A stretch of DNA of 47,624 nt from contig JAKQDD010000156.1 in assembly GCA_029556615.1 (NCBI GenBank), forward strand, positions 1-47,624, given 5' to 3'. Source of the stretch: Verrucomicrobiota bacterium. Its GTDB lineage: Bacteria; Verrucomicrobiota; Verrucomicrobiia; Limisphaerales; J093. The notes under the pieces are model-generated. The model saw nothing but the letters and a program-made list of their open reading frames with translations. It was not told where the DNA came from and searched no databases. The translations under genes were made by a program, and so were the position numbers. Shown in pieces: positions 1 to 8,738 of the stretch (position 1 is its first letter; each line of letters opens with the position of its first letter).

Positions 1-787
1 GGTGGTCGAGGATGAGCCCGGGGCGGTGGCGGCGGTGGCGGCGTACATCGACTTGAACCCGGTGCGGGCGGGGCTGGTGAGCGATCCGAAGGACTACCGG
101 TGGTGCGGGTACGGGGAGGCGGTGGGGGGGCATGAGGGGGCACGGCGGGGGTTGGCGAGCGTCCATGGGCTCGAGGACTGGGGGAGCGTGGGGCGGGAGT
201 ACCGGAAGCTCTTGCTGGTGAGCGCGGTGCGGGCGGGGCACTCAGGGAAGGTGGCGCTGGAGCGGGAGGCGATCCGGCGGGAGTTAGGGGCCGTCAAGGA
301 ATATCCTTCGCACTTTGCTGCTGGCCATTGGGCTTGCGGGCGCGGAGCGAGCGACGAGCATACCCGCCAGCGGTCTGTGAGGAGCGAGCGACAAAGCCCC
401 CGAGCCCAAGGGCCGCAGCCCTGCGGGTCGCCGCGGCGTGGGGGCATCCGCTTTGTTGCTCCTCAGTCGCAGAGGTCAAGGCTATGCTCCTTCGTCGCGC
501 CTCGCCGCTGCCCCCACGGCGCCGGCGACAAAGTGCAAAGGCTATTCCTTGACGGCCCCTGAGGCAAGGAGGGGGCGTTGAGTCTGGGTCAGGTGCTGCG
601 GCTGCGGGTGCGGTACTTCAGCGACGGGGTGGTGTTGGGGTCGCGGAACTATGTGAACGGGGTGTTTGAGGAATTCCGGGGGCGGTTTGGGGAGCGGCGG
701 CGGACGGGGGCGCGACCGCTGCGTGGGGTGGCGGCGTTGGGGCACTTGATGACGCTGCGGGACCTGCGGGTGGACGCGGTGGGATAG
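1..787 (+). pseudogene. REP-associated tyrosine transposase (RAYT / Y1_Tnp), 3' part, interrupted
   Basis: The frame enters from the left edge already coding. It shows the YIDLNPVRAGLV block typical of RAYT/IS200-like Y1 transposases; the Tyr of this block is probably the catalytic one. The C-terminal part resumes at about 563-787 with RVRYFSDGVVLGSR and ends in TLRDLRVDAVG, a C-terminus I recognise from verrucomicrobial RAYTs. Between the halves lies a 275-bp element (286-560) with terminal inverted repeats. Both halves are in the same frame, but the insertion brings an in-frame TGA at 560-562, so the protein would stop before its last ~75 residues. RAYTs are single-strand transposases thought to move REP/BIME palindromes. 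The family call is fairly sure; inactivity is inferred from the stop. The N-terminal HUH half lies outside the window. Confidence 0.75.
286..560 (+). mobile_element. 275-bp MITE-like element with 32-bp terminal inverted repeats
   Basis: The first 32 bases (286-317) match the reverse complement of the last 32 (529-560) at 30 of 32 positions. The interior is GC-rich and has no transposase-like ORF. The element sits inside the RAYT gene and keeps the downstream frame, so the net insertion is probably a multiple of three. I see no clear target-site duplication. This fits a non-autonomous element or a large BIME-like palindrome. Confidence 0.75.
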
Positions 788-1303
788 GCGAGGAGCCCAC
801 CGGCCCGGGAACCCAGAGGAAGAACCCGATTTCACATCGCCAGCACCTCGAGATTGGCAACAGCCGTGGGAAGGGCTGCGCCCATGGGATGCACACCGAG
901 TCCGCGGACCGGGTCCGGAAAGGACCCAAGCGGCGGTCTTCGCCGGATGCTGAACCGATGAAGCCACGATGAGCGGGGCTGCAAGGCGCATTGGGTGCGT
1001 CGGCCGACTATGAACCTGGCACGCTGTCCAATCCGCATCTTCGCTTGGTGCTGTGTCTCGAACGTCCGCCGGCGGCTACTCCTGGCGAGGGGCCGCCTCA
1101 GACCGATGCCGCATCCAGTCCCGAGGAACGGTGCCGCAGACAAGGTGACAGACTCATAGTCTCCACACGTGTTTCACCAGTCGAGGACTCGACGATTTTT
1201 CCCAGACTGCGCTGGGAACATGGGGTCCGCCTGCGGCGAGCAGTACCGCCGGATCGCGCGGGCAACATCGACAACATGTTGGTAGATATTTTCTGACAAG
1301 GGG
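788..1303. other. intergenic, no gene seen
   Basis: No convincing coding frame lies between the RAYT remnant and the end of the Gfo/Idh gene. The right half (1085 onwards) is a composite dispersed repeat. I recognise nothing in 788-1084. Confidence 0.6.
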
Positions 1304-1307
1304 CTAG
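1085..1307 (+). repeat. dispersed repeat, composite copy (G)
   Basis: It starts like the core element (gcgagg..ccgcctcagaccgatg). It then carries a block, gccgcagacaaggtgacaga, also found at 47487-47520, then gtcgaggactc, then a small hairpin (tttcccag/ctgggaa) also present in the copies near 37.5 and 47.36 kb. It ends with acatgttggtagat...ctagagg, shared with the inverse of 37193-37240. Blocks are in a different order from the 47-kb copy, so it is a mosaic. Its terminal CTAG contains the stop codon of the Gfo/Idh gene (minus strand TAG at 1304-1306). Confidence 0.7.
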
Positions 1308-2701
1308 AGGGTCCACCCGGCCCGATAGGGGTAGTGGAGCAACGCGTTGGCCTCAGCCACGTTCGTGATGCGAAACCCGGTCGAGTCCCATTCGATCGGC
1401 TCGCCCCCGAGGCGAATGGCGATGCTGCCCAACAGCACCGCTTCCGTCAGCGGCCCGGCAAACGCGAAGCTCGATGCGGTCGCCGAACCGGTCTTGCAGG
1501 CCTCGATCCACTCGAGGTAATGGCCTGCAGATCGCGGAAGCGTCTTCGCAGGGCGCGTGTATTCGCGGTTCCGGCTCTCGGGAATCAGCCGCGGGCGTTC
1601 GCCTCCCCAACCCTCGACCAGCATCTTCCCGCGATCCCCAACAAACAGGATCCCGTCCTCGGGATCCAGATCCCGTTCTCCTTCCAACTCCTCCGGCCGG
1701 GCAGGCAGCAGTCCTCCATCATACCAGTGCAGCTTCACCGCGGGCCGGCCGTCAATCGCCGGCAAGTCGTAGTGCACCAGCGCCGCAAGCGGGACGGTCT
1801 CCTTGAAGACGGGCGCCGAACTCGCGCAGACTCGCGTCGGCGGCCCCAGATGCAGCGCCGAGAACACCGGGGCGAGATTGTGAATCCCCATGTCCCCAAG
1901 TCCGCCGGAACCGAAGTCCCACCAACCGCGCCACTGGAACGGGACATAAACCGGGTGATACGGCCGCCAAGGAGCGGGGCCGAGCCAAAGGTCCCAATCG
2001 AGATGCGCGGGAACGGCGGGCTGATCCGCAGGCCGCTCGATCCCCTGCGGCCACCAGAGCGGCAGCTTGCCGCGGTGGGTGGGCCGATCCGACCAAACAT
2101 GAACCTCCCGAACGGTGCCGATCGCGCCGTCAGCAAGCCACTCCTTGATCAGACGGTTGCCCTCGAAAGCCATCCCCTGGTTCCCCATCTGCGTGGACAC
2201 CTTGGCCTTCTCCGCCGCTTGGGCCAGCACCCGAGCCTCGTGCACGGTTCGGGTCAGCGGCTTCTCACAATAAACATGCTTGCCCGACTGCAGGGCGGCC
2301 ATCGAAGCCACGGCATGCGTGTGATCCGGCGTCGCCACCACCACCGCGTCCAGGCCTCGTTCCTTCTCGAGCATGACCCGAAAGTCGCGGTAACGCGGAA
2401 CGTCAGGGAAACGGCGGAACGTCGCCGCGGCTCGATCCCCATCGACGTCGCATAACGCCGCGAGTGTCTCCGAGCGGACGCCCTCGATGTCGTCGGCACC
2501 GCGCCCGCCTGCGCCGATGATCCCCAGGGCGAGCCTCTCGCTCGGCGGCCGTTCGCCCCCGCGGCCGACCACGCGGGCTGGCACCAGGGAGAACGCGGCC
2601 AGTGTCACCGTCCGCCGCAGAAACGAGCGTCGATCCGAGCCGGCTCGATGTCCTCCGCGCGGGGTCCCTGCCGAGTTCACAGGATCAGGCATGCGCATCA
2701 T
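1304..2701 (-). CDS. Gfo/Idh/MocA-family oxidoreductase with Tat signal
   Basis: 465 aa. The N-terminus has a twin-arginine motif (SDRRSFLRR, residues 22-30) before a hydrophobic stretch, so export by Tat is expected; a Tat operon lies in the same window. A Rossmann glycine motif (GIIGAGGRG, ~60-68) is followed by the CEKPL motif (Lys ~147) that marks Gfo/Idh/MocA enzymes. These oxidise or epimerise sugars using tightly bound NAD(P), often by a 3-keto route. It is the last gene of the six-gene minus-strand operon, 37 bp after the URO-D gene. Its TAG stop lies inside a dispersed repeat. The start is the first of two adjacent ATGs; the second would serve equally. Family is certain; substrate is unknown. 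Confidence 0.93.
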   Translation of the reverse strand: MMRMPDPVNSAGTPRGGHRAGSDRRSFLRRTVTLAAFSLVPARVVGRGGERPPSERLALGIIGAGGRGADDIEGVRSETLAALCDVDGDRAAATFRRFPDVPRYRDFRVMLEKERGLDAVVVATPDHTHAVASMAALQSGKHVYCEKPLTRTVHEARVLAQAAEKAKVSTQMGNQGMAFEGNRLIKEWLADGAIGTVREVHVWSDRPTHRGKLPLWWPQGIERPADQPAVPAHLDWDLWLGPAPWRPYHPVYVPFQWRGWWDFGSGGLGDMGIHNLAPVFSALHLGPPTRVCASSAPVFKETVPLAALVHYDLPAIDGRPAVKLHWYDGGLLPARPEELEGERDLDPEDGILFVGDRGKMLVEGWGGERPRLIPESRNREYTRPAKTLPRSAGHYLEWIEACKTGSATASSFAFAGPLTEAVLLGSIAIRLGGEPIEWDSTGFRITNVAEANALLHYPYRAGWTL

Positions 2702-2738
2702 GGGTCGAGTCCGGGGAGTTCGACGGCACGGATTGAGG

Positions 2739-3722
2739 TCACGTTCTCACCGCTTCAAAAAAGGCATTTACGTTCGCCAGCGGGGTCTGCGGCGGAACGT
2801 CGCACCCGGAGGAGATGACGAACGCCGGGAACGCAGCCGCCGCCTCCCGCAACCGGAGGGTGGCCGCGCGCACCTCGTCCGGCGACGATTGCACGAACAC
2901 GCTGCTGGGATTGAGATTGCCGCACAAAACCACGCCGGCCGGCACGCGCCCCAGGGCGGCCGGCAGATCCATCGGGGCGCCAAAATGATACACCCCCGCC
3001 CCGGATTCGAGTGCGGCGGCAAGATGCACGAGTTTCGCGGCGCAGTTGTGCAGGATGACGGCGAACCGGTCGTCGTCCGTTGCCGCGACGATCTTCCGCA
3101 CGTAGGCCGCGGAGAACGCCGCTAGTCCCCGCGGCGACAGCAGGCCCGCGGTGGGCTCGGCGATGATCACGCCGTGGGCGCCGGCTGCTTTGAACGCGGC
3201 GGCGTACTCCGCAAGAAACCCTGCGCTGAGCGCCACCAGCCGATGGGTCAGATCCGGATCCTGGGCCGTCAACTCGAGGGTCTCACCGACGCCAAACAGG
3301 CGCGCCGCGAGCGAGAAAGGCCCGAGCATTCCTGCCAGCACCCACGGCCGGTCCGGGAGTTGCCGAAGTCGCCGGACGACCTCGAGATAAACCCCCGTCC
3401 GGCCTTCGCCGGGCTTGGGCACTCTCAGCCCCTCGAGTTCCGCCGCCCCGCTCAGGAATCGCCCGACCACCGTGGGCACCTCCTGAGCGCTCACCGCAAT
3501 CCTCGCGCCGAACGCCTCGGCCTCGACGCTCAGGTCCATGCAGGTCATGACGATCTGCGTCCGATACCGCTCATGAAGCGCCACCTGGGCCCGGTGCTGG
3601 GCGTCTGCGTCCGACACCAGGTCGCGCACGCTCGCCCCCACCAGACCCGCGCCCGGATAGGTCAGAATCGGCATCGCCAGCCGCCCGTTCGCCATTCCCA
3701 AGAACTCACGTAGAGGATTCAT
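2739..3722 (-). CDS. URO-D superfamily protein, MtaA/CmuA-like methyltransferase type
   Basis: 327 aa from the ATG at 3722, which has a gaaggga Shine-Dalgarno upstream and lies 10 bp after the GH2 stop. The fold family is uroporphyrinogen decarboxylase. The protein keeps a His-x-Cys pair (HNC, residues 225-227) and a later Cys in SSGCDVPPQTP (~307). This is the H-x-C...C zinc pattern of MtaA-type corrinoid:coenzyme M methyltransferases rather than true HemE. No corrinoid protein gene is adjacent. In an operon of sugar enzymes, a role in handling methyl groups of methylated sugars is possible but only inferred; many verrucomicrobial URO-D paralogues have no known function. Confidence 0.85.
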   Translation of the reverse strand: MNPLREFLGMANGRLAMPILTYPGAGLVGASVRDLVSDADAQHRAQVALHERYRTQIVMTCMDLSVEAEAFGARIAVSAQEVPTVVGRFLSGAAELEGLRVPKPGEGRTGVYLEVVRRLRQLPDRPWVLAGMLGPFSLAARLFGVGETLELTAQDPDLTHRLVALSAGFLAEYAAAFKAAGAHGVIIAEPTAGLLSPRGLAAFSAAYVRKIVAATDDDRFAVILHNCAAKLVHLAAALESGAGVYHFGAPMDLPAALGRVPAGVVLCGNLNPSSVFVQSSPDEVRAATLRLREAAAAFPAFVISSGCDVPPQTPLANVNAFFEAVRT

Positions 3723-3732
3723 CGGTTTCCCT

Positions 3733-6700
3733 TCACTGTAACAACTCGGTCCCCGGATCGTGCGGAGTCGTCCCCAGGGTGACCGGACGGAAGATCCCGC
3801 CCGCGCCATACCAATCGTGCACGCGCACCGCGATCACCGATTCGCGGCCCGGCCGCAAGACGGCGCTGAGATCGTGGCTGAATGTCTCGTTGAACGTGTC
3901 CTTCCGCGTCGCCAGGTCCCCCCGCTGCGCCGCCAACCGCCCGTCCACGTACAATTCATACAGGTCATCCACGCCCTCGAAGGTCAAATAGACCGGCCGT
4001 CCTTCCCACGACGCCGGCACGACCACCCGCAGCCGGTACCACGCCCAGCCGTCCAGCGCGGCGTACCCCTGCGATTCCCAATGCTGTCCCACCTTGATCA
4101 TCGGCCACGCCGAGTCATCAAAGCCCGCCGTCGCCCACGCCGTCGGCGTCTCCCCACCGCGCGGCTCGGGCTGAAAACGCCACGGCCGTTCGGTTAACGC
4201 CACGACGTCCCGATGCAGCCGCGCCTTGAAGCCGCGCCAGAGGTCCTCCGACCATTGATTGCGCGGCGGCAGCCCGGAGCGGAGATGCTCGAGAAACACG
4301 CCCAGCAGCCACCGCCCGACCGCGTTGTCCGGCCCGCCGTGGTTCAGCGCGCTCACAAGCAACCGGCCCCGTCCAACCCGGGTCTCGAACACGAGCCCGT
4401 GCGTCTTCACCGTGCCGTGATCGTGGGTGTCCCAAAGCATCAACAGCGGATCGATCTGGTCCAGCCACGGCAGATCGGGAATCACCCGCCCCGCCAAATC
4501 GAAGTGCTGCAGTTCGACCCACAGGTCCCGTGGAATCTGATCCCCCAACGACCCCGGCCGGACATAAGGCGCCCCTCGAAGAAACCAGTGATCGACAAGC
4601 TTCAAGCTCCCCTTCCCGTTGTCCGGCAGCCAAAGAACGCGGCCGCCGGTCTCGAGATGTCCCGCCACTGCATCATCCAAACGCGCAGTCACCCAGACCG
4701 CTTCGCCCCCCGTCGTCCGATCCTCCCCGAGGACACGAACCCCCGCCGGCAGCAGGCCGGTGACGGATTCAGCCAGGGACGGATGCGCGAACACCTCCCC
4801 TAGCGAGGCGCACCTCAGACCCAGCGAAGTTCCCGATCCCATGATGCCTTCCGGCCTTTCCGGACCCTCTCTTCCGCGCCTCGCTAATGCAGAGTCCTCG
4901 AAGGCAGGGGGGGTGGGTTTAAAACGGCAGGGGCCAAACTGAACCTGTCGGCCACGATTTCCACACATCGAGGACTCTGGAACCGACGCGGCGGGCGCCG
5001 GGATCGCCCACACCGACCACGCATTCCGCACTTTCACATCACTCGCTTCCAGCACCGCACAAACGTCCAGCCGCCGGGGAACATCATCGATCGCGGGGAC
5101 GGCCAGCGCGAGATCAAGTCCGGGTCGGGCGGTCCCGGGCTCCTGGTTCACCGTCGCCTCGACCATCCCGGAACGTGCGCCGCGGCGCTTCGGGCCCCCG
5201 TCGTCAATCCAAACCCGCAGCCGGCCGTTCCGCAAGGCCTTGCCCCCGTAATGGCTGATCCAAACCCGGCCGGTCAGAGTCGATCCCGCGGCGAAGCTGC
5301 GCCGGTCGTTCCCGGTCTCGAGAATCAGCGCCGTGTCCCGCTGCCAGGCCCAGTCCGTCGCCGGCCACTTGGGAGCGCCCAGGTAATCCAGCAGCCCCAT
5401 CGAGGCGATCGGCACATCCCGAATCACACTGATGACGTAGCCCCCGTCCGGGATCTCGCGACGAAAGGTCTCCGCCTGGTACTTGCGCATCAGAAGGCCA
5501 TACCGCAGGGAATCCTCGCGCAACCGATCGAGTCCCTCGGCGCCCGCAGTCCGGGGCACCTGCTCGAGCCATCGCCGCTGCGCATCAAAGGCCTTCGGAA
5601 ACCAGTAGGGACGATTCGTTTCGGACCGCGCCTCGAGGGCATCGAGCCGCGGCCAGGTGTCCGCCGAGATCGATTCGCCCAAGACCAGCGGCTTCGGCGC
5701 GTGCCGGCTGACGTACTCGTCCAGCCGGCGGAGCGTGGGCACCCAGGTGTGGTTGTTGCCGTAAGGATGGTCGTCGTAGAAATCCGTGATCCGATTCCAT
5801 TCGATCCAGCTCGAATCATCCTCGACCAGCGCCCCGGGTATCAGCCGGTGCGCCTTGTCGTACAGCGATCGGATCACGTCGAGGTCCGCCCCCGGCCCCG
5901 TCTCGCACGTGAGACTCCGCAGGATCACCGAAGCGCAATTCCGGTCGTAGTGGAAGAACTCGGTGAACTCCCGCTCGAGCGCCTCCCGGAACTCCGGCGT
6001 CAGCCGCGGGTGCCACGTCGGATACTCCATCCACGTCAACATCCCCATCTCGTCGGCCAGCTCGAGAAAACGCCGCGGCGGCACCCAGAGACAGAACTTC
6101 ATCAGGTTGAACCCGCGATCCCGGGCGAAAGCCAGATCGCGACGGAACACGCCTTCGTCCGGGTTGGGCGCCAGATTCGGAGGATAGTACCCCCAGTTGA
6201 GCAGGCCCCGCAGGTTCAGGGGCTGTCCGTTGATCCGGAGCTGCCGCCCCACAGCCTCGAACGTCCGAAACGCCGATCGCACCCGCACCCGATCCCCCGG
6301 CCGCCCCGCCGCGTCCGTCAGGCGAATCTCGACGTCGTAGAGATTGGGATCCGCCGGCGACCACAGCCGCGGCCCGGACACCGGGATCCGGGCGTGAAGG
6401 GTGTTGCCCTCTCGCCATAACCGCGCCCCCACCGCTCGCTCGTCCTCACCCAGGCGCAAACGCGTCGTGACCCGCCGCGAGGCGCCCCGAAGTCCCCAGC
6501 GCACGGTCAGCCCCTCGATCGCCGCCGCCCCATCGCCCCCCACCGGGATCTCGAGCTCGAGCTGCCCAGTGGCCGGATTCCCAGTCGCGCGCAGCCGCAG
6601 GTCATCCACGTAGGCTGCCGGCACCTCGAGCCACGTCACGTCCTGCCAAAGCCCGCCAAAATGCGGCTGAACGATCGGCAAAAAACCCTGCGTGTTGTGC

Positions 6701-7218
6701 CCAACCTTCTCATCGACGCGCACCCGCAGCTCCCGGCAGCCCGCCCCCGCGCGCGCGCGCAACACCTGGTTGTACACGTAGTTGCCAACCTGATTGTTGG
6801 AATCCCCACCGCGCGCGCGCAACGCGTCCGTCACGTCAACCCGAAATGGCGTCCAGCCTCCCAAATGGCCGCCCACCCGCTGGTCATCCACCCACACCGC
6901 CGTCTCCGTCGCCGCCGCCTGAAAATGCAGCAGAACCCGGCGACTCGCGGGCACCGTCCGCTCCGGCAGCTCCCGGCGGTACCAGCCCACACCGTCAAAA
7001 CCCGTTCCCTCGTGGCTCTCGAAGTCCGAAGGCACACGAACACTCTTCCACGATCCCTCCGGCGCGCCGTTGGTCTGGAACCGCCACGAACCGCCCAGGT
7101 CGATTGCCACCCGCGGCGCCGAACCCGCTGTCAATTCGAGGGCCCCGGACGACAGGAACACCGCCATCCCCACCGCAACACCGGGAAGACGCGCTGCATG
7201 GATTAGGAATCGGCTCAT
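3733..7218 (-). CDS. glycoside hydrolase family 2-like enzyme carrying an in-frame repeat insertion
   Basis: 1161 aa from the ATG at 7218, whose ATGA overlaps the stop of the flavin oxidoreductase. A signal peptide (LPGVAVGMAVFLSSGALELTAG) leads into a GH2 sugar-binding jelly roll (~45-200), an Ig-like domain and the catalytic barrel. Likely acid/base is E439 (LTCETG) and likely nucleophile E515 (LGESISADTW), 76 residues apart as usual for GH2. A long C-terminal part ends in a second galactose-binding-like fold (~1040-1150, WYRLRVVVP..LYVDG). Residues ~747-806 are translated from a 178-bp dispersed repeat (4801-4978) rich in Arg, Pro, Gly and Cys, unlike the flanks. A beta-glycosidase role is likely; substrate unknown. 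An upstream in-frame start at 7389 is rejected because it overlaps the previous gene by 175 bp. Confidence 0.88.
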   Translation of the reverse strand: MSRFLIHAARLPGVAVGMAVFLSSGALELTAGSAPRVAIDLGGSWRFQTNGAPEGSWKSVRVPSDFESHEGTGFDGVGWYRRELPERTVPASRRVLLHFQAAATETAVWVDDQRVGGHLGGWTPFRVDVTDALRARGGDSNNQVGNYVYNQVLRARAGAGCRELRVRVDEKVGHNTQGFLPIVQPHFGGLWQDVTWLEVPAAYVDDLRLRATGNPATGQLELEIPVGGDGAAAIEGLTVRWGLRGASRRVTTRLRLGEDERAVGARLWREGNTLHARIPVSGPRLWSPADPNLYDVEIRLTDAAGRPGDRVRVRSAFRTFEAVGRQLRINGQPLNLRGLLNWGYYPPNLAPNPDEGVFRRDLAFARDRGFNLMKFCLWVPPRRFLELADEMGMLTWMEYPTWHPRLTPEFREALEREFTEFFHYDRNCASVILRSLTCETGPGADLDVIRSLYDKAHRLIPGALVEDDSSWIEWNRITDFYDDHPYGNNHTWVPTLRRLDEYVSRHAPKPLVLGESISADTWPRLDALEARSETNRPYWFPKAFDAQRRWLEQVPRTAGAEGLDRLREDSLRYGLLMRKYQAETFRREIPDGGYVISVIRDVPIASMGLLDYLGAPKWPATDWAWQRDTALILETGNDRRSFAAGSTLTGRVWISHYGGKALRNGRLRVWIDDGGPKRRGARSGMVEATVNQEPGTARPGLDLALAVPAIDDVPRRLDVCAVLEASDVKVRNAWSVWAIPAPAASVPESSMCGNRGRQVQFGPCRFKPTPPAFEDSALARRGREGPERPEGIMGSGTSLGLRCASLGEVFAHPSLAESVTGLLPAGVRVLGEDRTTGGEAVWVTARLDDAVAGHLETGGRVLWLPDNGKGSLKLVDHWFLRGAPYVRPGSLGDQIPRDLWVELQHFDLAGRVIPDLPWLDQIDPLLMLWDTHDHGTVKTHGLVFETRVGRGRLLVSALNHGGPDNAVGRWLLGVFLEHLRSGLPPRNQWSEDLWRGFKARLHRDVVALTERPWRFQPEPRGGETPTAWATAGFDDSAWPMIKVGQHWESQGYAALDGWAWYRLRVVVPASWEGRPVYLTFEGVDDLYELYVDGRLAAQRGDLATRKDTFNETFSHDLSAVLRPGRESVIAVRVHDWYGAGGIFRPVTLGTTPHDPGTELLQ
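4801..4978 (+). repeat. dispersed two-stem element, copy A, inside the GH2 gene
   Basis: It begins tagcgaggcg and ends tcgaggactct, with the internal cgcgcctcgcta and agagtcctcga arms that would close two stem-loops. The conserved loop motif near 4935-4962 is degenerate compared with other copies. It reads through in frame on the minus strand, so the GH2 protein gains about 60 residues. Confidence 0.85.
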
Positions 7219-8738
7219 GGAATCGAGGAAGCGCCGGTCCCGTCCCTCTTCGGCACGGCCGGCGCGGGGTATTTGAGTTGCCGGAGTTGTACCGCCTCGG
7301 GCCGGTCCGCGTAGTATCGATCCAGCGGAAAACAACCGCTGATCAGGCCGTGCCGGGGCGCCGTCGTGCAGTCGCTGAAGGTCCGGCAAATCACGCGGCT
7401 GTCGAGGCGCCCTTTCCCAACCGCGTCCGCCACCATGGTCGGGTAGCTCAACAGCGCCCGCCCCAAGCCCACCACGTCGACCCAGCCCGCCCGCAACACC
7501 GCCTGCGCCACGTGCGGCAGGTACTCCTGCAAATACGAATACGCCGAGCCCACGATCAGCATTCCGGACGGCCCGCCGGCCTTCAGCGCCCGCACCGCCT
7601 GGATCTGGCGCGCCACGCCCACCAGCGGGTCCTCCGGCGGTTCATAGCCGTCGCTGGGCGGATACGCCGCCGGCCGCTGCAAATGCGGCGTGTAGTAAGG
7701 CGACCCCGCCGTCAGGTTGACCATCGTGATCCCCAATTCCCCGCAGAGCGCCAGAAACCGGTGCGCCTCGGTCAGGTCCGCCTCGACCGGCCGTTCCGGG
7801 TTCACCCCGAAGCCGTACCAGTAAGGCAGACAGGCGCCGGTGTCCTCCGGGATCCCACGCCCCGGATGCCCGGGTCGACGGCTCGCAGGATCCGGCCGGT
7901 AAGGAACACTGTCAAACGCGCTCAACCGCACGGCCAGCGCGATCGGGTTCCCGTCCGCGCGAATCGCCTCGACAAGCCGACGCAGAATCCGCGTCCGGTT
8001 CTCGAAGCACCCGCCAAAGGGACCCGGCCGCGTGTGCGCCCCGAGGAACTCATGCAGCAGATACCCGTGGCAGTGCTTCAGATCCACGAAATCGGCGCCG
8101 GCCTGCCAGGCGCACCGCGCCGCAACCACATAGTCGCCAATCAACCGCTCGACCTCCGCATCGCCCATCACCGCCGCGTCGTCCACCACGCCAACCCGGC
8201 CATCCAATAACGGATGCCGAAAGGCCACGCGCGGCTCGGGCCGGGCCCGGTCGCGGGGCCTGCAGAACCGGCCCGAGTGCGTGAGCTGAAAACCGATCAC
8301 CAGGTCGTCGGTCCGGCCATGACATTGACGATGCCGCTCGACCAGCGCCTCCCGCAGCCGCGCCAGACCCTCCCAGTGCGCCTCGTCGATCACCAGCTGA
8401 CGTGGATTGGCCCGGGCCTCAGGACGGATCGCCATCGCCTCGCCTCCGAAGATCAACTTCGCACCGCTCTCGCCGAACCGGCGCCACCGACGCTCCACCT
8501 CCGCGGTCACCCCACCGTCCGGCGACCCGTCCCAACCCTCCATCGGCTGCGCCGCCCACCGGTTGCCGGGAACCTTGCCGTTGATTGCCACCATGCCGGC
8601 CGGCTGCAGGAGCGGAGACTCCGCCCCGGTCAGAATAGCATCATCGCACGGAAGGTCGATCCCAAGAGCCGCGACGTGCGCCCGAAACTCGTCGGCGGTC
8701 CTCAGCGTGGCGATGCGGACGAGGCGTTCGGTGCTCAT
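7215..8738 (-). CDS. NADH:flavin oxidoreductase / Old Yellow Enzyme family
   Basis: 507 aa. An FMN-binding TIM barrel is shown by AAQPMEGWDG (N-terminal), FQLTHSGRF, the active-site-like HCHGYLLHEFLG followed by HTRPGPFGG, and VGLGRALLSYP near the end. The C-terminus has Cys-rich DCTTAPRHG and ISGCFPLD stretches reminiscent of the cluster region of 2,4-dienoyl-CoA reductase-type members, but the full four-Cys pattern is not evident and the third domain of those enzymes is absent. Start and stop overlap both neighbours by 4 bp (ATGA at 8735-8738 and 7215-7218), indicating translational coupling. In this operon it may reduce an unsaturated or keto sugar intermediate; that is inference. Confidence 0.88.
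   Translation of the reverse strand: MSTERLVRIATLRTADEFRAHVAALGIDLPCDDAILTGAESPLLQPAGMVAINGKVPGNRWAAQPMEGWDGSPDGGVTAEVERRWRRFGESGAKLIFGGEAMAIRPEARANPRQLVIDEAHWEGLARLREALVERHRQCHGRTDDLVIGFQLTHSGRFCRPRDRARPEPRVAFRHPLLDGRVGVVDDAAVMGDAEVERLIGDYVVAARCAWQAGADFVDLKHCHGYLLHEFLGAHTRPGPFGGCFENRTRILRRLVEAIRADGNPIALAVRLSAFDSVPYRPDPASRRPGHPGRGIPEDTGACLPYWYGFGVNPERPVEADLTEAHRFLALCGELGITMVNLTAGSPYYTPHLQRPAAYPPSDGYEPPEDPLVGVARQIQAVRALKAGGPSGMLIVGSAYSYLQEYLPHVAQAVLRAGWVDVVGLGRALLSYPTMVADAVGKGRLDSRVICRTFSDCTTAPRHGLISGCFPLDRYYADRPEAVQLRQLKYPAPAVPKRDGTGASSIP

Noticed and set aside
2739..3722. Haem biosynthesis gene hemE
   Set aside because: The H-x-C...C pattern and sugar-enzyme operon fit the MtaA/CmuA side of the family; no haem gene is adjacent. 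The same caution applies to the gene at 37717-38709.
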